Notes under the pieces: generated by a model
Seen by the model: only the letters and a program-made list of their open reading frames with translations
What the model was told of the DNA's origin: nothing
The model's database searches: none
Part shown: in pieces, positions 23,608 through 29,055 of the stretch
Layout of the letters: each line of letters starts with the position of its first letter
How positions within the stretch are numbered: the first letter of the stretch is position 1
Virus record (IMG/VR): IMGVR_UViG_3300032053_000377
Location: 1 to 29,055 of that record
DNA from: a virus
Direction: 5' to 3' (one strand)
Length of the DNA: 29,055 nucleotides
Position numbers and translations under genes: made by a program

Positions 23608-23710
23608 TTTTTGTGCGTGAAAGAAAGTGTGTGTTGGCGGCGTTGGGTTGCTAAAACTGTCAGCGCGTGGACGCCCCAAGTAGTACCTTCGCCACCGCCC
23701 CACCGATTCC

Positions 23711-24037
23711 TTATGGTGGCTTGGCCGCGTGTGTGACGGCTGCGCAGTTCTCCCGCATTTGCGTTAGGGTCTCGTTCAAAGTTTCATGGTCCTCGTGTCT
23801 GGTTTTTTCCCAGCCATCCCATCGATCGCAGATGGCCTTGATGGTTGCGCCGGCGGCCTCCCGGTCGCTCTTGGCATCGGCGCGTTGTGCCGCCAGTTCA
23901 TTGAACAGTCGAACAAGCGTTACTCCCAGAATGCCCAGGGCACCCCATTGCAACCAAGGCCCAAAGTCTCCGACGACGGGCAATTCCCCGGCTCCCAGTA
24001 GTGCGAGCCCCGATGTCAACCCGAGTTTCCATAGCAT
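23711..24037 (-). CDS. Small membrane protein, holin-like
   Basis: The product is 108 residues from the ATG at 24037, which has GAGGAG eight bases upstream. Two hydrophobic segments near the N-terminus (LWKLGLTSGLALLGAG and WLQWGALGILGVTLVRLF) are followed by a charged helical tail (AQRADAKSDREAAGATIK, ending MRENCAAVTHAAKPP). This layout fits a class II holin or another small phage membrane protein. It overlaps the end of the HNH nuclease gene by 22 bp. No endolysin is adjacent unless the cysteine peptidase at 25028-25768 plays that part. The holin role is a guess from topology. Confidence 0.6.
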   Translation of the reverse strand: MLWKLGLTSGLALLGAGELPVVGDFGPWLQWGALGILGVTLVRLFNELAAQRADAKSDREAAGATIKAICDRWDGWEKTRHEDHETLNETLTQMRENCAAVTHAAKPP

Positions 24038-24630
24038 GGCTGGCTCCTCTTCTTGTCTCCTGTTGCTTTGTGTGGTCGCGGGCGTGCTTGTCGCTTGGCC
24101 TGGTAGGCGGCGGCGTCGATGCGAACGTCCGGGTTGCGGGACTGCCAATCGCCCAGGTGCCCGAAGACCAGGTGGCATCGCTCGCAAAGGGTGATCAGAT
24201 TAGTGGCGTCCAATTCCTTGCGTGGGTCGACCTGGAATGGCACGACGTGGTGCACGGTCAAGTGCTCGCTCGCTCCGCAGGCTGCGCACGCGGGGTGCTC
24301 TTTCAGCCAGGCGGCCCGCAATACGGGCCAATGTCCGCTCCTGGCCGGCTCGCTGGCGGTCCGCATCGCTCCTTCTGTCGATGGCGTGGTTGTTTTCGCG
24401 GGCGGGGCCTCGGCTGGCTGTGCGAGCAATCGTTCCAAGGCTTTGGCGTGCTGGTGGAGATGGATCAGTTGTTCATGTAGCTGGCCCAGTTGGCGGCCGG
24501 TCAGGCTGATCGAAAAAACCAGCACCAGGAAAATGAGCACGGGCGCAAACTTCGCTAAACTGAAAAGTTTGCGAACGCCGGCGATCACGGTGTGGCGTGC
24601 GCTGATTTTCCCAGCCCTGATTTTCGGCAT
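24016..24630 (-). CDS. Membrane-anchored HNH endonuclease
   Basis: The product is 204 residues. A single hydrophobic segment (VLIFLVLVFSISLTG, about 31-45) follows a basic N-terminus, then a coiled-coil-like stretch (QLHEQLIHLHQHAKALERLL) and a flexible PAE/PST linker. Residues of about 100-165 form an HNH domain: CAAC (115-118), HH (127-128), Asn144, CERCH (149-153), with the HLGDW that often ends this group. HNH nucleases of this type commonly sit beside terminases and help packaging cleavage. An internal ATG (24366) could give a soluble form without the anchor. Whether one or two products are made cannot be told from sequence. Confidence 0.75.
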   Translation of the reverse strand: MPKIRAGKISARHTVIAGVRKLFSLAKFAPVLIFLVLVFSISLTGRQLGQLHEQLIHLHQHAKALERLLAQPAEAPPAKTTTPSTEGAMRTASEPARSGHWPVLRAAWLKEHPACAACGASEHLTVHHVVPFQVDPRKELDATNLITLCERCHLVFGHLGDWQSRNPDVRIDAAAYQAKRQARPRPHKATGDKKRSQPCYGNSG

Positions 24631-24656
24631 TTTCCCGCGGTTTGCTCACTAAAATG

Positions 24657-24692
24657 GCCGCCTGCGTAGCATCCACCAAAGTCGCAGGCGGC
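24657..24692 (-). terminator. Terminator-like hairpin after the 24693-24923 gene
   Basis: A perfect 10-bp inverted repeat, GCCGCCTGCG / CGCAGGCGGC, with a 16-base loop begins directly after the TGA stop. On the minus strand it is followed by CATTTTAG, a short T run, so it could act as an intrinsic but leaky terminator or as an RNA-stabilising stem. Confidence 0.65.
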
Positions 24693-24923
24693 TCAGGAAG
24701 GGAGCGTCGGCCAGGCTTGTTCAACGGCCGCTGCGAGTGTCGACTTGGCGGTGACCAGGTCGGCAGCCTTGGCGGTCACTGCGGTTGCTGAATCGTCGGC
24801 GGTTTTTCGCGCGTCGTCCAATTCGGCATCGGCGTTCGCTTTGGCCCCAACGGCCTGACTCTGTGCAGCGCCGGCGACGGCGGTGGCCTGCATGGCATCG
24901 AGCACTGTTTGTGGAATGGACAC
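24693..24923 (-). CDS. Small Ala/Asp-rich coiled-coil protein
   Basis: The product is 76 residues. The GTG at 24923 is chosen because GAGGA lies seven bases upstream; the longer open frame above it is not protein-like. The sequence is Ala/Thr/Asp/Lys-rich, with heptad-like helices (AELDDARKTADDSATAVTAK), and has no cysteine or membrane segment. It lies between the peptidase gene and a terminator-like hairpin, so it may close a transcription unit. Function unknown. Confidence 0.6.
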   Translation of the reverse strand: MSIPQTVLDAMQATAVAGAAQSQAVGAKANADAELDDARKTADDSATAVTAKAADLVTAKSTLAAAVEQAWPTLPS

Positions 24924-25027
24924 TTTCGTTTCCTCGCTGAAAAAATGGACTTCGGTTCGTTCAACTCTACAAAGGCCGACCGCCACGCCGGCGCGCCGGC
25001 AATGGCGATCGGATTCCCCCTGCTTGC

Positions 25028-25768
25028 TTACGCGGCCAGCGCCTGCAAATCTGCCTGTAAAGCATCCGCGTTGAGCCCGTTCGGTGCTTTGCCAGGGGCA
25101 TACCAATCCGGGGATAGGATGGCATACAACTCATCAAAATAGCCAGGCAAGGCGTCGAAGGCCAAGGGAACGATTTTCCCCCAGGTGTAGACGCCGTAAT
25201 TCCTCGTTCTTTGGTCGTACGCGCAGATTGGAGTGCAGTGGCCGCCCTGGGTGCCGCGGCCGCGGTTGTCCAGCGACCAATGTGACAGGTCGTTGTACCA
25301 ACCCGACGGTAAAACCATCCCCGTGAAAAGCCCGCCGAAGATGGCGATCGCCTGTTGGATTTGCCGCGGGTTTTTGGGGTCGATCGCCACATAGGGCCCG
25401 ATGCGATCACCGCAGATGTCCCGCCCTTGCCAAAGTTTCAGGGCGTCGATCAAATTGGCGCCGACGTCGCGCCCGCCGGTAAACGAAAAGTAGGCTCGCA
25501 GCACCTGCTCGTTGCTCCAAAGGATTTCGGCCGGGCCGGCGTTGGCCGTCCACACCTGGTGTATGTGCGCGGCGGCCGCGAACACGCAATCTCCGGCCTG
25601 GTCGTTGCCGGCTTTGGAAAGGCGGCTGATGCGGCGGTAGCCGTTGACGACTGGCGGCGGTTCGGGCAATGCGACGTCGTAGCGGCCCAGGAATAAGCGG
25701 CGATCGAGATCTACCGCTGGCGACGGGTTGCGGCCCAGGAATCGCATCTCGCTTTCTGCGCTGCTCAT
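25028..25768 (-). CDS. Papain-like cysteine peptidase-fold protein
   Basis: The product is 246 residues. NDQAGDCVFAAAAHIHQVW places Cys61 at the start of a helix after a Gln (Q57), as in papain-like enzymes. RGTQGGHCTPICAYD gives His177, and YGVYTWGKIVPL (191-202) occupies the place of the usual Asn-Ser-Trp-Gly motif but has Tyr-Thr-Trp-Gly. Cys and His are thus in place while the third catalytic residue is changed. The ATG at 25768 makes an ATGA overlap with the preceding gene. No signal peptide. It could cleave a virion precursor or host protein or act in lysis. The similar proteins I recall in other phages are also uncharacterised. Confidence 0.65.
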   Translation of the reverse strand: MSSAESEMRFLGRNPSPAVDLDRRLFLGRYDVALPEPPPVVNGYRRISRLSKAGNDQAGDCVFAAAAHIHQVWTANAGPAEILWSNEQVLRAYFSFTGGRDVGANLIDALKLWQGRDICGDRIGPYVAIDPKNPRQIQQAIAIFGGLFTGMVLPSGWYNDLSHWSLDNRGRGTQGGHCTPICAYDQRTRNYGVYTWGKIVPLAFDALPGYFDELYAILSPDWYAPGKAPNGLNADALQADLQALAA

Positions 25769-26325
25769 TTTGCGGTCTGCGTTGCTGGCGCCGGCTGGGG
25801 CGCGTGGGTAACGGTGATTTCCAAGTTGTCGCGCGTCGTGACCGGGGGTACGACAACCGGCGGCGTGGGAAGATCGGGCGGCGTGGTCGGTGCATTGCCG
25901 ATCGGGGCGAAAAAGGACGCTACCGCTATGGCACCCGCCACCACGATCGCGGTCATCAGCACCTTGGCCCATGCCGGGGTAGCGGCCGGCACAGGGGGGA
26001 AAACCGGCTGCTGAATCACAATCGGCGTTGGCGGAGGGGGGCTGGCCTGCGTCACGTCGTCGGAGTTTACGCGAACTTGCACGTCCGATTTCCTCCCGTC
26101 TGCGCTGGTTGGGTCGGTTGCAATCTTCCCCCCCGCTGCCTCGCTGGCCTGAGCGTCGGCCACCTTATGATAGCGCTCCGACATGCGGCGGTTGTCTTCG
26201 GCGTCACGGTCCAGGCTGCGCAGCAGGTCGGCCTTGGTCGCCGCGTCCCAACCCAGACCCAGCGCCTCCCGAGTTTCGCAGTCCTGTGTGAGACTCTCGT
26301 CCCCGGATAGCCGCGATCTTGGCAT
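25765..26325 (-). CDS. Single-pass membrane protein with Pro-rich regions
   Basis: The product is 186 residues. The N-terminal half is charged and helical (ATKADLLRSLDRDAEDNRRM). A Pro-rich stretch leads to one membrane segment (WAKVLMTAIVVAGAIAVASFF, about 119-139), and a Thr/Pro/Val-rich C-terminus follows (DLPTPPVVVPPVTT). The ATG at 26325 has an excellent AAGGAG Shine-Dalgarno seven bases away, which fixes the start although the gene overlaps the previous one by 122 bp. It may be an envelope protein acting with the peptidase to which it is coupled. Function unknown. Confidence 0.65.
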   Translation of the reverse strand: MPRSRLSGDESLTQDCETREALGLGWDAATKADLLRSLDRDAEDNRRMSERYHKVADAQASEAAGGKIATDPTSADGRKSDVQVRVNSDDVTQASPPPPTPIVIQQPVFPPVPAATPAWAKVLMTAIVVAGAIAVASFFAPIGNAPTTPPDLPTPPVVVPPVTTRDNLEITVTHAPQPAPATQTAK

Positions 26326-26464
26326 TGCTTAACTCCTTGCATCGCTGGACCGCCTCCGCGGTTAGCGGCGCGATGGTGCGCGTCTTGTTGCGCCAGCCAT
26401 CGACCGCCGCCAACCGTAGGCGGTGGGTAAACTGATCTCGAATCCTTACCCGTTCAGCGTCCAT
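26204..26464 (-). CDS. Small basic protein, unknown function
   Basis: The product is 86 residues from the ATG at 26464 (MDAERVRIRDQFTHRLRLAAV), with AAGG seven bases upstream and a GTG one codon earlier. The first 50 residues are a plausible basic helical protein (DGWRNKTRTIAPLTAEAVQR). The last 40 (GLRNSGGAGSGLGRG and on) lie in the 122-bp overlap with the next gene and look like off-frame sequence. Either the overlap is real or an indel near 26300 has extended this frame. Confidence 0.5.
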   Translation of the reverse strand: MDAERVRIRDQFTHRLRLAAVDGWRNKTRTIAPLTAEAVQRCKELSNAKIAAIRGRESHTGLRNSGGAGSGLGRGDQGRPAAQPGP

Positions 26465-26466
26465 CA

Positions 26467-26817
26467 CTACGCCTTGGCAGGCGCGGGCGCGGGCTCGGGA
26501 ACGGGGGTGGGGCCGGCGAAGTCCCGCGAACCCGGTTGGTCGCGCACGGCGCGCAACAGCAACGTGTTCAGGCCAGCGGTTCCGTTCAGCAAGGTGTTGG
26601 CGGCAGCCGTGGTGATGAGAATCTGATTCTCACTGGCGGCCTTGCTGTTCAGATCGCTATTCTGGGCCGCAGCGTTGCGGACCAGTTCGGCGACCGCTCG
26701 GTCGCCGGCGCGGGCCGATTCGAGGGTCTGCCCCATTGCCTCGTGAACCGACGCAAACGATTGGTCCAACTGGGTGGCAATCTGGGGATCGGGGGTGGTC
26801 GTGAAACCGTATGCCAT
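26467..26817 (-). CDS. Small helical virion-type protein, unknown
   Basis: The product is 116 residues beginning MAYGFTTTPDPQIATQLDQS. The middle is helical and polar (AGDRAVAELVRNAAAQNSDL, then SENQILITTAAANTLLNG), and the C-terminus is a Pro/Ala/Glu-rich tail (PTPVPEPAPAPAKA). An AGGAGG Shine-Dalgarno lies about ten bases before the ATG at 26817. The stop shares one base with the following GTG/ATG start region. No family recognised; no membrane segment. Confidence 0.6.
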   Translation of the reverse strand: MAYGFTTTPDPQIATQLDQSFASVHEAMGQTLESARAGDRAVAELVRNAAAQNSDLNSKAASENQILITTAAANTLLNGTAGLNTLLLRAVRDQPGSRDFAGPTPVPEPAPAPAKA

Positions 26818-26888
26818 GTCAGATATTCCTCCTGGTATCGCTCGAGCGCTGGGCGGCGCGGATATTTCCCCGCCTGGTGACCCATCGC

Positions 26889-28243
<1,355 letters not shown>

Positions 28244-28247
<4 letters not shown>

Positions 28248-28768
28248 CGGGTTGCTCCTGATTGCGAAAGAGCCAGGACGCGATGCATTAGGTAGGCGTC
28301 CTCGCTGCTGTCCTGGTATGACTTGCGCAGGATTCGCGCGGCTCGAAAGCCGTTGGCGCGGAGAAAAAGTTGGGCGGGAAGATTGCTTTCGCCGACCTGA
28401 AACGTGATCCACTTGCGGCCGGGGTGTGAAAGGCGCCGGGTCAGGTGGGTCAGCATTTCCCGCCCGATGCCCTGGCGCTGTCGCTCGGGCTTGACCGCGA
28501 TGTTAAGCACCTCAATGCTGGTCTTCCGCAACTCGTAAATCAGATAGCCGGCGACGTCCTCGTCGGCCTCCGCGACCATGCCGATGCAAGCTTGCTGTCG
28601 CAGCACGCGTACAAACTCGGCCTCCATCCAGGGGTACTCGAAGCAGGCTTGTTCGATCGAGAGAACCTGGCAAAGGTCGTGCTGTATCATCCATCGAACG
28701 CGCGGCGGGGCGGCGGGGCGGCGGGACGAGGCGCCGAAGAGGCTGCTAGAATTGCTATCGCCCATCAT
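28244..28768 (-). CDS. RimI-like GNAT N-acetyltransferase
   Basis: The product is 174 residues from the ATG at 28768 (a TTG at 28810 would add 14 residues). GNAT marks are clear: ACFEYPW (41-47), similar to the RimI substrate loop; strand IEVLNIAVKPERQRQGIG (85-102) with the RQRQGIG acetyl-CoA pyrophosphate loop; and ESNLPAQLFLRANGF, the common NxxAxxLYxxxGF end. RimI acetylates the N-terminus of ribosomal protein S18, and related enzymes act on other protein N-termini. The gene overlaps the thioredoxin-collagen gene by ATGA, so it belongs to this operon and is probably not the housekeeping rimI. Its target may be a phage or host protein. Confidence 0.78.
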
Positions 28769-28852
28769 GCCACCGCATTTGGCCGGTGGCGCGTCCTTCC
28801 CCGGCTGCAAATCTAACAGGCCGCGGCCGTTTTGTCAAACCCGTTTTGGGCG

Positions 28853-28990
28853 TGATGCGTGGGGCGTGGGGCGGGGGGCGTGCGGATCCGGTCGCGTCAT
28901 TTCTGACGATGCGGACCGCCTCGCCGCAAAAGGCGATGGTCGACCATCGACATCGGCGGCGATGGCTCCACGCCCCACGCCCCCCCCCCC
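28853..28990. repeat. Heptad-armed double-hairpin repeat element, copy R4
   Basis: CGTGGGG-type heptads (28857-28883) are followed by the 29-bp core identical to R1 (28884-28912), with its CGTCA/TGACG hairpin at 28895-28908. A second hairpin, TCGCC/GGCGA, is at 28921-28936. A SalI-type palindrome ATGGTCGACCAT and the inverted arm CTCCACGCCCCACGC come next. It precedes the first gene of the operon, so it could carry the promoter region, but I see no convincing -10/-35. Confidence 0.85.
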
Positions 28991-29055
28991 CCGCCCCCCC
29001 TCCCGCGTGGATTTGTGGGGCCACGCCCGCCCCCCCGGGGGAGCGGCACGCCCCC
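28979..29055. other. Low-complexity C-rich right edge
   Basis: Runs of C up to 13 or more, interrupted by single G or T, continue to the window end, with CGTGG and GGCCACGCC pieces that extend the R4 arm. No gene is visible. The base-by-base sequence here is doubtful and may be an assembly end within a repeat. Confidence 0.7.

Noticed and set aside
23608-23710. Possible promoter before the terminase small-subunit gene
   Set aside because: A CTGACA-like hexamer is present, but no -10 at proper spacing; too weak to call. The 103-bp gap shows nothing else.
24924-25027. 104-bp gap with the palindrome GCCGGCGCGCCGGC (24987-25000)
   Set aside because: A 14-bp GC palindrome without loop or T run occurs readily in such GC-rich DNA; not called as a terminator or operator.
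28755-29024. Minus-strand open frame (89 codons) across R4
   Set aside because: It consists of the repeat element and the C-rich edge; the peptide is low-complexity and the same element elsewhere is not a gene.

Overview
This GC-rich window looks like the structural half of a tailed (siphovirus-type) phage or prophage. Every gene I can support lies on the minus strand, so transcription runs from right (about 28.8 kb) to left. Neighbouring genes repeatedly share ATGA or GTGA stop/start overlaps, which points to one or a few long operons. I see no integrase, repressor, replication gene, tRNA or rRNA. The host is most likely a planctomycete. That is an inference from the style of the terminase, the Ser/Pro-rich virion proteins and the GC-rich heptad repeats, not from any marker gene. 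Both window ends fall in repeated sequence, so the window may be a complete assembly contig broken at repeats.

Layout in order of transcription. (1) 28.8-23.7 kb, accessory/early-late module: a RimI-like GNAT acetyltransferase, a membrane protein joining a thioredoxin domain to a collagen-like domain, small helical and membrane proteins, a papain-like cysteine peptidase, a coiled-coil peptide followed by a terminator-like hairpin, a membrane-anchored HNH nuclease and a holin-like protein. (2) 23.6-16.1 kb, packaging and head: terminase small subunit (apparently carrying two compensating frameshifts), terminase large subunit, a zinc-ribbon protein, gpW-like connector, lambda-type portal, prohead protease/scaffold, major capsid protein and a decoration-like protein. 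(3) 16.1-11.6 kb, neck and tail: a glycosyltransferase-methyltransferase fusion, head-closure-like protein, two structural/tail-completion proteins, an HK97 gp10-like protein, a small tail-tube-like protein, and the G / G-T tail assembly chaperones with a canonical A_AAA_AAC -1 frameshift site. (4) 11.5-4.2 kb: tape measure, tail-tip proteins, a LamG-type adhesin and two proteins with long Ser/Pro/Gly linkers, one carrying a 27-bp minisatellite. (5) 4.2-0 kb: a sugar cassette co-linear with the fibre genes: a GT9 enzyme with a C-terminal cysteine cluster, an RfaE2/HldE-type heptose-phosphate nucleotidyltransferase, a SAM methyltransferase, and three GT-B-like glycosyltransferases, two of which share an almost identical 137-bp segment.

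The most interesting reading is that the phage carries its own activated-heptose and glycosyltransferase cassette directly downstream of, and translationally coupled to, extremely Ser-rich tail proteins. It may therefore decorate its fibres with sugar, as heptosyltransferases do to bacterial autotransporter adhesins. The alternative is modification of the host envelope. A second notable element is a family of four GC-rich, 7-bp-periodic inverted repeats. Two of them share a double-hairpin core, and one sits in frame inside the thioredoxin-collagen gene.
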